DNA of 64,000 nt from positions 95,271 to 159,270 of the forward strand of contig NZ_FTNK01000013.1 of assembly GCF_900156375.1 (NCBI RefSeq), read 5' to 3'. The notes beneath the pieces were generated by a model. The model was not told the DNA's origin, made no database searches, and saw only the letters and a program-made list of their open reading frames with translations. The DNA is from Paenibacillus macquariensis (GTDB taxonomy: Bacteria > Bacillota > Bacilli > Paenibacillales > Paenibacillaceae). A program made the position numbers and the translations under genes. Positions 7,396 through 18,100 of the stretch are shown piece by piece. Position 1 is the stretch's first letter. The number at the start of each line of letters is the position of its first letter.

Positions 7396-10029
7396 TCATC
7401 TGAAGTATTCCGCGATAACTTCTCTTAATACTACGGTCTTAATTGGCTTGCTAATATAATTATCCATTCTAGCATCCAAACACTTCTCACGATCGCCCTT
7501 CAAGGCATTTGCAGTGACAGCTATAATAATAGGACACAATTCAGGTGATATCTTCTCTCTAATAATTGCCGTTGCCTCAAATCCATTCATCTCTGGCATT
7601 TGTACATCCATGAATATAATGTCATAACGTTCATATGCCAATTGTTGAATGACTTCATGTCCATTACTCACTATTTGAGTGGTATGCCCTTGTTTCTCAA
7701 GCATTTTCTGCAATACCAGTTGATTGATTTCATTGTCTTCGGCTATTAAAATCCTCAGAGAGGGTTCAGACTCCTTATGATCAATATATATTAATCTGGT
7801 ATCCGTAGCTTCAACGTTCACATGACTGTTTTTTAGATGAATCGTAAATACAAAGGTTGCACCGACTTCATCCAAATCTTCCAGAGAAATCGTCCCACCC
7901 ATTAACTCCACTATTTTTTTACTAATGGCAAGACCAAGTCCGGTTCCTTCATAATTGCGTGTCATGAAATGATCCACTTGGCTAAACGGCTCAAATAGTT
8001 GCTTCACTTTATCTTGAGGGATACCTATCCCCGTATCTTTAATGACAAATTTAAGTTCTGTATCATTGTAGTTCCGCGATATTAGATCTACGTTAATCGT
8101 GATATCTCCTGAGAATGTAAACTTTACAGCATTACCGATGAGGTTCATCAACACCTGCTTCAAACGATCAGTATCCCCAATGAATGACGCTGGCACGTTC
8201 GGATTCACCCAGTAACTCATATTAAGCTTCTTCTCTCCAGCAGTAGGTGATAGTACATCTAGTATATCGGCTATACAACTTCTCACATCCACATCTTTCT
8301 CCTGTAAAATAACCTTCCCTGACTCAATTTTGGAAAGGTCCAAGATATCATTAATAATGCCTAGAAGACCATCGCCACTCTTACGAATAATCTCCAAATA
8401 CTCCTTCTGTTGCGCATCAAGTTGTGTCGTCTCCAACAATAGCTCTGCCATACCAATCACGCCATTCATCGGTGTACGTATCTCATGACTCATGATCGTT
8501 AGAAACTCACTTTTGGCTTTGTTCATACTCTCTGCTGTTTCCTTCGCGATCAATAACTTCTTCTGTTCTGTAATGTCCTTGATCAGGATATAGAAACCGA
8601 CATTCTCTTCATTAATAATAATAGGAACGATCGTTACCAATACATCCACACGATGACCACTTTTATGGAAGATACTCTCAATATTATTCTCAATGATCAC
8701 GTCATTCATCGAATACGCAAAAATACTCTGTACATGCTGGATTCCTATAATGTTGGATATAGACAAACCTGCCATTTCATTGACACAATAACCCGTAAGT
8801 TCTTGAGCCCTAGCATTGGAATTCATGATATTCCCTTCCAAATCAAGTGAAATCACGGCATCATAGTTATATTTCTTAAGTGAGGTGTACCGTTCCAGCA
8901 TCTCTTGAAGCTTCAACTCAACCATTTTTCTATCTGTTATATCTTGGACCGTTCCATTCATACGGGTAGTATTCCCATTCTCATCCAATGCAAGAACCCC
9001 ACGAAGATGTAAGTAACGAACTATTCCATCTGCTTGGATATACTGGAATTCGAAACAAAGTTCGCTTCCTTCATGTAGCACCTTCGCAATGCTCTCTTTA
9101 AACCTTTGCTGCTCATCCCCATGTACAAGGTCAAGTATATCTAATGATTGTTGTCCAACTTCCTTTGCATCCCAATGATATACCTCCAGCATTTGTTCCG
9201 AGAATATCAATTGATGATGCTCAATATCCCATTCCCAACTCCCCATTAAGGCGATCCGCTGTGATTCCGCAATAATGTGCTCGCTTCTCTTGCGCTGCGT
9301 TATATCGCGACCGACCGCCATAATATTCATAACCCCGTCTTCGTTCGGACTAGCATTAAATGAACCTTCGAACCACAGATATTTTCCATTACGATGACGA
9401 ACTCTAAATTGCCGAAGACCGTTTTCGAGGACGTTCTTTTGTTTCAATGCTTGCAAATCGTCAGGATATATTAAATCTATTGCATTCTTATGCAGCATTT
9501 CTTCTGGAGAATATCCTAATAGCCCCTGAATAGACGGTGAACAATATAAGCAGTGTCCATCCGGTTCACAACAATAAATAATATCCTGCGTATTCTGAGA
9601 CACAAGTTGAAATAATTTCTTGGTATACAGAAGTTGTTCTTCTGCCTCTTTTTCGCAAGAAATATCAATGATATGTATTATAAAATAAAGAATTTCTCCC
9701 GTTGATTCATCCTTTAATGCTGAAATATGAACGGAGGCCCATATGATCGTTCCATCCTTATGAAGATAACGTCTTTCCAATGAACAAGACGAAGATTGCC
9801 CCCCAAATACTTGTTGTAGTTCTTTCTGCTCTAAATTCCAGTCCTCTGGAAATGTAATATCCTTTAATTTAAGCTTCATTAATTCTTCTATGGAATATCC
9901 AAATAATTGACACCATGTAGGATTTACATTAACCCATTTCCCATCTTCTGTGACCACTGCTATCCCTGTTGGAGCACTGGCAAACACACGCTCATATAAA
10001 GAATGTTGTTCCGAATGTTTACTTTGCAA
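7396..10029 (-). CDS. Cytoplasmic multi-PAS hybrid histidine kinase / response regulator
   Basis: An 877-residue signalling kinase with no membrane segment. In order: about four PAS/PAC repeats (residues ~15-490, each ending in a DITxRK/DITEQK-like linker), a HisKA domain with the phospho-acceptor in MSHEIRTPMNGVIGMAELL (near 525), an HATPase domain with DTGIGIP and GTGLGLAI, and a C-terminal receiver with IIFMDVQMPEMNG (phospho-Asp) and the Lys in ISKPI. It lacks an HPt domain, so the phosphate must pass to a separate protein. I choose TTG 10027-10029, 7 bases after GGAGGG; the ATG five codons earlier overlaps that site. Stimulus unknown; redox, light or small ligands are possible for PAS domains. 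Confidence 0.93.
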   Translation of the reverse strand: MQSKHSEQHSLYERVFASAPTGIAVVTEDGKWVNVNPTWCQLFGYSIEELMKLKLKDITFPEDWNLEQKELQQVFGGQSSSCSLERRYLHKDGTIIWASVHISALKDESTGEILYFIIHIIDISCEKEAEEQLLYTKKLFQLVSQNTQDIIYCCEPDGHCLYCSPSIQGLLGYSPEEMLHKNAIDLIYPDDLQALKQKNVLENGLRQFRVRHRNGKYLWFEGSFNASPNEDGVMNIMAVGRDITQRKRSEHIIAESQRIALMGSWEWDIEHHQLIFSEQMLEVYHWDAKEVGQQSLDILDLVHGDEQQRFKESIAKVLHEGSELCFEFQYIQADGIVRYLHLRGVLALDENGNTTRMNGTVQDITDRKMVELKLQEMLERYTSLKKYNYDAVISLDLEGNIMNSNARAQELTGYCVNEMAGLSISNIIGIQHVQSIFAYSMNDVIIENNIESIFHKSGHRVDVLVTIVPIIINEENVGFYILIKDITEQKKLLIAKETAESMNKAKSEFLTIMSHEIRTPMNGVIGMAELLLETTQLDAQQKEYLEIIRKSGDGLLGIINDILDLSKIESGKVILQEKDVDVRSCIADILDVLSPTAGEKKLNMSYWVNPNVPASFIGDTDRLKQVLMNLIGNAVKFTFSGDITINVDLISRNYNDTELKFVIKDTGIGIPQDKVKQLFEPFSQVDHFMTRNYEGTGLGLAISKKIVELMGGTISLEDLDEVGATFVFTIHLKNSHVNVEATDTRLIYIDHKESEPSLRILIAEDNEINQLVLQKMLEKQGHTTQIVSNGHEVIQQLAYERYDIIFMDVQMPEMNGFEATAIIREKISPELCPIIIAVTANALKGDREKCLDARMDNYISKPIKTVVLREVIAEYFR

Positions 10030-10212
10030 AACCGGACCCTCCATTCACTTTTATTAGATCATACATATAATAATCATATTTCCGATAAAAAGCGATATAT
10101 TTCACATCAGTTTCACTCGTATTATTTCCACAATTATGCAACATTTCATCTCTAAAATACGTTCCTATTATTGAGATCTATATGGAATTATTATAAGGAG
10201 GGTTCTCCTGCC

Positions 10213-11454
10213 ATGATATTAAAAATGCGTGTTCTAAGCGGCTTACTCCTACTAACCTTACTCTCTGCTTGCTCAGGAGCATACAAGAATACAACGGTAT
10301 CGCTATCCTACGAGGATAGACAAGCAGAAGCACAGCTTATCGATAAACAAGTCATTCAATCCGAGAATACATTAGGTATCCAGCTTCTTCAGGAATTTAT
10401 AAAAAGCGATAAGACAAAGAATGTGATCATCTCCCCTTACAGCATTTCAACCGCATTATCCCTGGCTTACAATGGGGCTTCTAGCGATACAGCCACACAA
10501 ATGGCTAAGGCGCTTGGTTGGGGTGGAACGACGTTAGAGAAATTAAATCGGGCGAATGAGCAGCAAAGAAAGCTACTTGAACATTCCGATGAGGGAGTCG
10601 AGTTAAGTATTGCCAACTCCATCTGGTATCAAGAAGGTATCGAGATCAGACCTTCCTTCCTCAATACAGGAGAGAACAGCTACAAAGCAGAGATTAATGC
10701 TGAAGACAACTTGAGTAGTTCCCGTACGCTGGATAACATCAATGATTGGGTGAAGAAGAACACACAGGATAAAATCACTAGCATACTAAGCGAGCCTTTA
10801 AGCATAGATACCTTATCCATTCTTATTAACGCTATCTATTTCAAGGGAACCTGGGAACATCCCTTCTCAGAGGATTTTACTGAGGCGCGTCCCTTCACAA
10901 TGGGAGATGGTTCCATACAGAACGTACAAATGATGCAACAGACTCACGACTTTCCTTACGAAGAAACGGCAGATTGGCAAGCTATCCACCTTCCGTATGG
11001 TGATGGTCGCATGTCTATGCTCATTATCCTTCCGCGTAAACAATCAACCATAGATACATTTGTCCAACAACTTGCTAAAGATTCTTCTCCTTTGCACAAG
11101 TCATTTGAATCTAAGCATGTCCATATAAGCCTACCGCGGTTCACAGCGGACTATGCGAAGACACTAAACCAAGCACTCCAGACTCTTGGAATGAGCGATG
11201 CCTTCGATCCACGTAAAGCAGATTTCTCACAAATGTCCACGGAACCATTGTATATCAGTGAAGTACTGCATAAAACTTTTCTTGAAGTCAATGAGAAGGG
11301 AACAGAAGCCGCAGCTGTAACAGCCGTGTTAGTACCAGCAGCCGGTACTCCATCACCCCCTATTGATATGACCATAGATCGTCCCTTCTTCTTTGCGATT
11401 GAAGATACACAGACTAAGGTTTGGCTGTTTCTAGGTACGATTACCGAACCTTAA
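10213..11454 (+). CDS. Lipoprotein serpin (serine protease inhibitor)
   Basis: A 413-residue secreted serpin anchored by lipid: signal peptide MILKMRVLSGLLLLTLLSAC with lipobox Leu-Ser-Ala-Cys20. The serpin fold motifs are clear: NVIISPYSISTALSLAYNGA, INAIYFKGTWEHPF, and the distal DRPFFFAIED. The hinge GTEAAAVTAV has small residues, as in inhibitory serpins. Counting as in alpha-1-antitrypsin, P1-P1' would be Ala-Gly, which fits elastase- or subtilisin-like targets. The start at 10213 follows AAGGAGGG by 10 bases. It is divergent from the PAS kinase. The role is likely protection from the cell's own or competitors' proteases at the surface; that part is inference. Confidence 0.95.
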   Translation: MILKMRVLSGLLLLTLLSACSGAYKNTTVSLSYEDRQAEAQLIDKQVIQSENTLGIQLLQEFIKSDKTKNVIISPYSISTALSLAYNGASSDTATQMAKALGWGGTTLEKLNRANEQQRKLLEHSDEGVELSIANSIWYQEGIEIRPSFLNTGENSYKAEINAEDNLSSSRTLDNINDWVKKNTQDKITSILSEPLSIDTLSILINAIYFKGTWEHPFSEDFTEARPFTMGDGSIQNVQMMQQTHDFPYEETADWQAIHLPYGDGRMSMLIILPRKQSTIDTFVQQLAKDSSPLHKSFESKHVHISLPRFTADYAKTLNQALQTLGMSDAFDPRKADFSQMSTEPLYISEVLHKTFLEVNEKGTEAAAVTAVLVPAAGTPSPPIDMTIDRPFFFAIEDTQTKVWLFLGTITEP

Positions 11455-11540
11455 GGCTTTCTAATGCCCCTGGTGTTATCACGCATTTTAATTAATATTA
11501 GCTACTTCCCATAATTCAAATTCCCAACAGCCTATATAGC

Positions 11541-11584
11541 AAAAAAAACCTTAACCCATCATTTCTGATGAATTAAGGTTTTTT
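11541..11584. terminator. Bidirectional terminator between serpin and helicase genes
   Basis: AACCTTAA (11547-11554) pairs with TTAAGGTT (11573-11580), with an inner CATCA/TGATG stem, flanked by A-run and T-run so it works on both strands. Confidence 0.88.
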
Positions 11585-11599
11585 ACTGTATATCTATCT

Positions 11600-13546
11600 C
11601 TATAACGTCTCTTGTAGGGTAACGCCTTCTGGCATCACGGATAGGACATGCTCTCGCACAGAATCCTTCTGCTGTAATTCTTCACAAAGAATAGCAATGA
11701 TTCCTTGATCCCCACGGGATCGAATCAGACGTCCCATACCTTGTCTTAGGCGTAAGAGCATATGAGGTAGATCCACTTCTTCAAACGGAGAGGCAGAGGC
11801 ATTGCGCTTCGCCATAAACACTGGATCGTTCGGAGGGAATGGGAGCGACCATATAATCACGTTCGATAAGGATGGACCAGGTACATCCAGTCCTTCCCAC
11901 AGACTCACCGCACATAGCACGCTTGCTTCATTCCTCTGAAAAGCCGAGATCAGATAACTAATCTCCTGATCACCTTCATAATAAAACGGCATATCTGCGC
12001 ATCTTGGATCTAGCGTAATCTGCTGTTTGAACTGTTGTAACTCTTCATGCGTACGGAAGAGGATTAGTGCCCTTCCATTCGTACGTTCCAACAATTGCCC
12101 CGCAATCTCCAACTTCTCAGCAAAAGTCCCCTGCGTTAATTTGGGCGCAAAAGCTTGCATCTGATTAGGATAATCATACGGCGAATTCACGGAGAAGGAT
12201 AAGTAATTGTCCAGTCCTAGACTATCTGCTACATAATGGAATGATCCATCAACAGAAAGCGTTGCGGAAGAGAAAACAATTGGCATATTCGTATTGAATA
12301 CACGTTCTTGCAACACTTCTTTAACCGCCTTCGGCATAATCGATAAGGTTAATCCATCTTCGCTATCCGTCACCCAACATATCAAAGCTTCAGAATTCTC
12401 AAAAAGACCCAATGCTTTCTGCATCATCTCAATATGTTCTTCCACAATTCGCAGTTGATAATCATCTAACGTGTATAGTTCACTTTCAAATACAAGCTCT
12501 TCCTCGATAGCCGTTAAGATACTGCGGAAATGGTGAACTGCCTGTAGAAGCGTGTCATTCAGATGAATCTGCTTCCGATCAGATCCCGGGATACTCTCAC
12601 TGTGCTTCTCTAACAAATGAAACATGATTTCAGATTGATCAATCGCTTCATCAATAAGCACGGCAAGCGCTTCACGCACTTCCCCTTGTAGCAAGCGTAA
12701 AATCAACTCTTCGAATATGACATGCTTCATTTTATATCCAAGTGCTTTCATCGCAGCCGACTCTAGCAAGTGTCCTTCATCAAATACAACCGCACAATGA
12801 TCAGGCAAGAGCGGAAGTTGTCCCTCACGCTTTCTTCCCTCAAATGTCCATACATGCTCCATATAGTAATCGTGTGAGCATATTACGAGGTCCGACGAAT
12901 GACGATAATATTCTCTGGAAAGTGTCTGTCCACAACGGTGTCGTCTGTCACATGTGAAGCAATCCTGGAAGGAATCCCAGTTAATCTTGTGCCATTGTTC
13001 ATCATTTAGATGAGGATAGTTCTTACGATCGCCGTATGCATAAAACGTCTGCATCGGTTGAGGACTATGAACAAATTCAGGTAGATTCTCGTACAAGTCT
13101 TCCCACTGTGCCCCCTGCTCGTCCTTAAATCTAGCTTCATCCAACTTCACTAGACATACATACTGATCTGGAGATTTGCCCAACCGTGCGTCAATCGCTA
13201 AGCTAAGGTGCTGAGCCAACTTGGCAATATCCCCTTCTGGCTTCACTAACTGCTCAATCAATGACTCGTCCGCACAAGCGATGATAGCCGGTTTACGAGT
13301 ATACCTAGCATAACAAATGGCATACAACAAATAGACCAACGTCTTGCCTGTTCCAACCCCTGCCTCAGCAAAGATCGCTTTCTTATCTGCAAAAGCACGT
13401 TCCAATTGGAACGCCATATATATCTGTTCATCACGGACTTCAAAGCCCGCTTCTGGTAATAGTTCATAGAATACATCTGCTACCCAATCGCCAACTTGCG
13501 AAATAAAAGGCTTGGTAGGATCATGCTCAAAAGGATAACGGTCCAC
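11600..13546 (-). CDS. ATP-dependent DNA helicase, DinG/Rad3 (XPD) type with iron-sulfur cluster
   Basis: A 648-residue superfamily 2 helicase that unwinds DNA 5' to 3' in this family. Walker A is AGVGTGKTLVY; Walker B/DEAH is VVFDEGHLLES. Between them, CFTCDRRHRCG plus a later ICSH supply four Cys for a 4Fe-4S cluster. C-terminal helicase motifs include VFSSATLS, SLWEGLDVPG and RQGMGRLIRS. It lacks the N-terminal exonuclease domain found in Bacillus/Staphylococcus DinG. I choose GTG 13544-13546, 10 bases after GGAGGT; an upstream ATG frame (13600) covers this site. Likely acts in repair or in resolving replication blocks. Confidence 0.92.
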   Translation of the reverse strand: MDRYPFEHDPTKPFISQVGDWVADVFYELLPEAGFEVRDEQIYMAFQLERAFADKKAIFAEAGVGTGKTLVYLLYAICYARYTRKPAIIACADESLIEQLVKPEGDIAKLAQHLSLAIDARLGKSPDQYVCLVKLDEARFKDEQGAQWEDLYENLPEFVHSPQPMQTFYAYGDRKNYPHLNDEQWHKINWDSFQDCFTCDRRHRCGQTLSREYYRHSSDLVICSHDYYMEHVWTFEGRKREGQLPLLPDHCAVVFDEGHLLESAAMKALGYKMKHVIFEELILRLLQGEVREALAVLIDEAIDQSEIMFHLLEKHSESIPGSDRKQIHLNDTLLQAVHHFRSILTAIEEELVFESELYTLDDYQLRIVEEHIEMMQKALGLFENSEALICWVTDSEDGLTLSIMPKAVKEVLQERVFNTNMPIVFSSATLSVDGSFHYVADSLGLDNYLSFSVNSPYDYPNQMQAFAPKLTQGTFAEKLEIAGQLLERTNGRALILFRTHEELQQFKQQITLDPRCADMPFYYEGDQEISYLISAFQRNEASVLCAVSLWEGLDVPGPSLSNVIIWSLPFPPNDPVFMAKRNASASPFEEVDLPHMLLRLRQGMGRLIRSRGDQGIIAILCEELQQKDSVREHVLSVMPEGVTLQETL

Positions 13547-13703
13547 TATATTGTTTACCTCCATGAAGTTATATTGCAAAAAAGCCCAATATTTAAACAT
13601 GAGCTAACGTTTCATTATGCCATAGGATGAAAATAAAAGCAATTAACCCCTTTAATTACACCCAATTGTTAGATTATGAATATTTCAGTTATACTATTGA
13701 AAA

Positions 13704-13718
13704 CTAGCTATCAGCTAG
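13704..13718. repeat. Perfect inverted repeat in the dedA leader
   Basis: CTAGCT-ATC-AGCTAG lies 24 bases before the dedA start and just after a plausible TTGTTA-N18-TATACT promoter, where a repressor could bind. No regulator is recognised. Confidence 0.4.
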
Positions 13719-13742
13719 CACTTACTTGGAGGATCTTTCAAC

Positions 13743-14354
13743 ATGGAAAATTGGATTACAAGTTTTATGGAACAATTCGGATATTGGGGAATTTTTCTAC
13801 TGATTGCCTTGGAGAATGTATTTCCTCCGATTCCATCTGAAGTCATTCTTACCTTCGGGGGGTTTATGACAACCCATTCTGATCTGACGGTCACAGGCGT
13901 TATTGCGGTGGCAACACTTGGTTCTACGATTGGTGCCATTATTCTATATGGTGTTGGTCATCTGCTTAACGTGGATAGATTAGAAGCTATCATAGATCGA
14001 TGGGGACGATATCTCCGTATAAAGAAAGAAGACATTCGTAAAGCAGACGCTTGGTTCGAGCGCTACGGTTATTGGACGGTGTTCTTTTGCCGGATGATCC
14101 CTCTGATTCGCAGTCTTATTTCAATCCCAGCAGGCATGGCTAAAATGAAGTTCTGGCTATTCCTACTTTTCACAATAGCTGGCAGTGTAATATGGAATAT
14201 CGCTCTTGTAATGGTGGGTGCCGCAGTCGGAGACAATTGGGAGAACGTCGTCGAATATATGGATGTGTATTCCAATGTCGCTTATGTAATCATCGCCCTT
14301 GGTATCGTGACAGCGTTGTATTTTTGGATTCGAAGAAGTAGAAAAAAAGCGTAA
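13743..14354 (+). CDS. DedA family membrane protein
   Basis: A 203-residue integral membrane protein of the DedA/SNARE-associated family, whose members act in lipid carrier recycling (undecaprenyl phosphate or phosphatidylethanolamine flipping in recent work) and membrane homeostasis. The family motif ENVFPPIPSEVILTFGG is at residues 22-38, and the second motif RMIPLIRSLISIPAGMAKM at about 118. About five hydrophobic segments end in a basic tail (RRSRKKA). GGAGG lies 10 bases before the ATG. It is a single gene with its own terminator. The substrate cannot be assigned from sequence alone. Confidence 0.93.
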   Translation: MENWITSFMEQFGYWGIFLLIALENVFPPIPSEVILTFGGFMTTHSDLTVTGVIAVATLGSTIGAIILYGVGHLLNVDRLEAIIDRWGRYLRIKKEDIRKADAWFERYGYWTVFFCRMIPLIRSLISIPAGMAKMKFWLFLLFTIAGSVIWNIALVMVGAAVGDNWENVVEYMDVYSNVAYVIIALGIVTALYFWIRRSRKKA

Positions 14355-14395
14355 TCTTATAACATAAACAAACCCTATTAATGCTCTAACAATAG

Positions 14396-14440
14396 TACGC
14401 TACCCAGCTTATATTCGGCTAAGTAGCGTATTTACTTTAC
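14396..14440. terminator. Bidirectional terminator
   Basis: TACGCTAC (14396-14403) pairs with GTAGCGTA (14423-14430), followed by TTTACTTT, between convergent genes. Confidence 0.75.
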
Positions 14441-14452
14441 ATAGTGAAAGGC

Positions 14453-14998
14453 CTAAGCTTTGCGTTTCTCCTGACGTGGCCACATGAAGTAACTAGCTGT
14501 AATCATCAGATCTACACCTAGGATGACACTCCAAATCTTCATCATATTCATTAGTGCCTCTGTTCGTGATGTGTCATTTACAATGTAAATAACACCTACA
14601 AGAAGACCACATCCTATTCCATAGGCTACCAAGTGCCTAACAAATCCTTTTGAATAATGCCTTGCATGCTCCATACCTGATAATTTTATAGGCGCGACAA
14701 CTTGTTTTGTGACGTAATATTTAAATCGTGTATCTACCCAAGCAATCATGCTTTTACCAAAACCAATAGACACACCAATATAGACCGCTGCCAGTGCATG
14801 GGCCGTAGTCGCTATCGCTCCTTTATATAAATCAACACCTGTAACAATTAATAAGATGAGATCAATAACCGGTGTGCATGCTAATAATAGCATTCCTAAC
14901 TTCTCCAACTTCAAGATATATCTACTTGTTAACCCAAGCAAGATGAATACCCAAAAGGCAATTTCACACCCTATAATCATGAACATGATCCAATTCAT
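14453..14998 (-). CDS. Conserved membrane protein, YmcC-like
   Basis: A 181-residue protein with about five hydrophobic segments. The middle part (PVIDLILLIVTGVDLYKGA, then HALAAVYIGVSIGFGKSMIAW and FKYYVTKQ) resembles Bacillus YmcC as I remember it; no function is established for that family. AAGGGG lies 7 bases before the ATG. It is transcribed alone. The 38-base repeat at 15042-15079 sits 44 bases upstream and contains an extended -10-like TGGTATTAT, so it may be its promoter. Confidence 0.75.
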   Translation of the reverse strand: MNWIMFMIIGCEIAFWVFILLGLTSRYILKLEKLGMLLLACTPVIDLILLIVTGVDLYKGAIATTAHALAAVYIGVSIGFGKSMIAWVDTRFKYYVTKQVVAPIKLSGMEHARHYSKGFVRHLVAYGIGCGLLVGVIYIVNDTSRTEALMNMMKIWSVILGVDLMITASYFMWPRQEKRKA

Positions 14999-15041
14999 AG
15001 CTTAGTCCCCTTATAGCTCTTTTTGGCACGCCTAACACGTT

Positions 15042-15079
15042 CCTTATAATACCAATTGGCAATCCTTTTGGATACTCAT
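15042..15079 (-). repeat. 38-bp dispersed element, copy 1 (promoter-like)
   Basis: Matches copy 2 at 25085-25122 at 31 of 38 positions with no gap. Sixteen bases at one end (minus strand AATTGGTATTATAAGG) and eleven of the twelve at the other end (ATGAGTAT-CAAA region) are conserved. Each copy sits before a minus-strand gene. Confidence 0.7.
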
Positions 15080-15094
15080 GAAGTCCTTTTACAT

Positions 15095-15135
15095 GAAAAA
15101 AAGCCTTAGAGATCAATTCATTGATCTCTAAGGCT
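15095..15135 (-). terminator. Terminator after the beta-galactosidase gene
   Basis: A perfect 16-bp stem (15102-15117 with 15120-15135) is followed on the minus strand by seven T. It ends the sugar operon. Confidence 0.93.
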
Positions 15136-15171
15136 TGCAACCCATAATAAAGCGCTGCTCTCACTATTTAA

Positions 15172-18100
15172 CTACAAACCCTTAATCACAAATTCGAACT
15201 CCATTTCACCATCCGATGGAATTAGATATTCATCATGGACTGGAGCACCCCAACTATCATCTCCACCCACACCCATCTGTCTACCCGCTACGGTTACAAC
15301 CGTGTAATAGACTGGCGGTAACTCATAATGATGCGCTGCATGCTCTAGCTCAAATGCTGTATACGGCGAAATGTTACATTCTACAGGTACGTCCGCATCA
15401 ATTAGGATACCATGACCGAGATCATCCGTTATGCTGACTTGTCTAACACCCGTACGATTCCCTGACTCTTGAGGTTTAACATAACCTGATACGTTGTCTG
15501 ATACTTCATTATGAAATACTCCGAGCTTAGCGCCATGAACACGGTCGATGTAGTTCTCCTCTGGTCCCATAGCATACCAATCTAAATGACTGTAATCCAT
15601 CGGGATTTTGAAGGAAAGTGCAAAGATCGGTAATGACGGCAATCCAGCTGCACCTTGATATCGTGTCTTCACTCGCAAAGCACCATCTGAACGCACTCCG
15701 TAGGTCACCGTAACTTTAACATCGTCACTGATACTAACCGCATATGTGAACGATACTAAGACGTAATCATCTTGTTCCGTCGTCTCCACGTTAACACATT
15801 TAGGCATAAGACTAGCTGCATACCATCCACTATGCGTGAACCCTTTGCTACAACCTCTATCATTATCGGTCATCGCTCGCCAATACTCTGGATATGGAGG
15901 ACGAGAGATCATCTCTCTGCCTGAATATCCAAGTGAGACCAGACTACCTTGCGCTCTAGAGAACAACATACTGAAGTTCGTTCCCTGAACACCAATATTG
16001 ACGTCGCCATGAATCACTTTCAGCTTACCTGTTGTTACTTCTGGCTGTCTGTCTACCGAACCATGTTGGAATATGTTCTGGCCAAATGCAATCTCATAAC
16101 CTTCTTGCGCCCAAACCATATCCTCTTTCAAGACCAGTGATGTATTAATGTAATATTCACCTGCTACATCAACAAAGTTTGCAAGATAAGGCAATGCCAC
16201 ATATTGTTCTGATCGTGGTGCTACATCCACTTCCATGTTTCCACGATACAGTTCGCTTCCTTCATAATTCACGCTATATTCCAACCTGTAATCATTCGCA
16301 TTCTGGAATAAGCTTTCATTCACAATCGTCACACCCTTAAGTTCAGGTTGCAAACGGAAGTTCTGATATAACGCTTTAACCTCCTGCATCTTAGGAGATA
16401 GCGTACGATCAGCATATACAATGCCATCTGTACAGAAATTATAGTCTGTAGGTCGGTCTCCGAAATCACCACCATACGCTAAGAATTCCTTGCCATAGCG
16501 ATCTTTTTTGAACAATGCCTGATCGATATAATCCCAGATGAATCCACCTTGATACAATGGATATTTCCTTTCAAGTTCTGTATATTTGTGCATGCCTCCA
16601 AGTGAGTTACCCATGGCATGCATGTATTCACAGCTAATGAATGGCTTCTGCGGATCATCAAGTAAATACGTCTCGATGTCAGCTGGCTTCGCATACATGC
16701 GGCTCTCCATATCACTCGTATCATTGAACCGCCGATCATGAAATATCCCTTCATAATGAACCAATCGATCCGGGTCCTTCTCTCTGAAGTATTGCGACAC
16801 GTTATAGATGACTTCGCCACCATGAGACTCATTACCACAGGACCAAATCAGGATAGATGGGTGATTCTTGTCTCTTTCTACCATCGATCTGGCACGATCA
16901 AGAACGATATCTTGCCACTCTGGCCGATCTCCTGGAATGACCCACGAAGGCTCCACAGCGCCTAGCTTCTGCCATGAACCATGCGTCTCTAAGTTCATTT
17001 CGTCGATCACATAGATCCCATACTCATCACATAGTTCATACCAATCTGTCTGATTGGGATAATGCGATGTGCGTACAGCATTGATGTTATGTTGCTTTAA
17101 TGTTCGAATATCCCACAACATATCTTCTTTCGTAACGGATCTACCACGTCTAGCGTTAAATTCATGGCGATTAACACCCTTCAAGGCGATTCTCTTACCG
17201 TTCAGACACATCACTTTATCTATAAGCTCGAAGACACGAAATCCTACGCGTTGTGGAATGACTTCCACTAGATTACCTGATGCATCAAGGACGTGTATAA
17301 ATAGTGTGTATAAGTAAGGCTTCTCTGCACTCCATAACTGAACTCGTCCAGCATCCAAAGACACCTCTAGCGTTCTTCCTTCAACGGACGAATGAACAAG
17401 TGTTACCTGTTCTCCATCTGCATCTCTTAAATCCAGTTCTAAGGATGCTTTCACATCACTAAGAAAATCAAGTTCTACAGATAACGTTCCTTTGGAATAT
17501 TCCTGATCCAGACCCGTATGAACATATAGATCTCGAACATGAATCTCCGGCACCGTGTACAAATATACATCTCTGAATATTCCTGAGAATCTCCAGAAAT
17601 CTTGATCCTCTAGCCATTCCCCTGTACTCCGCTGATAAACCTCTACCGCTAGCTTATTCTCTCCCTCCACTAAGTAAGAAGAGATATCGAATTCCGATGG
17701 CGTAAAACTATCTTCGCTGTACCCTACAAACTGTCCGTTTACCCACACATAAAGGGCTGATTCCACGCCTTGAAAAGATACCATCACAGGTCTATTCTTC
17801 ATGTTATCGGGTACTGAGAAATACTTCACGTAACTTCCAACCACATTATCATTCTGTGGAATGTGTGGTGGACGTAATTCTTCAACACCATCCCATGGAT
17901 ACATCGTGTTCGCATACTGTGGTTTCCCGTATCCTTGTAGCTGGATGTGTCCTGGAACATCAATATGATCCCATCCGGCACAGTTATAGTCTACTTTGTA
18001 GAAGTTCTGAGGTCGGCTATCTGGATGTTTAGCATAACTAAATTTCCACTCACCATTTAATGAATACCGAAGAGGCATTGCTCCTAATGTTTCCGCCTCC

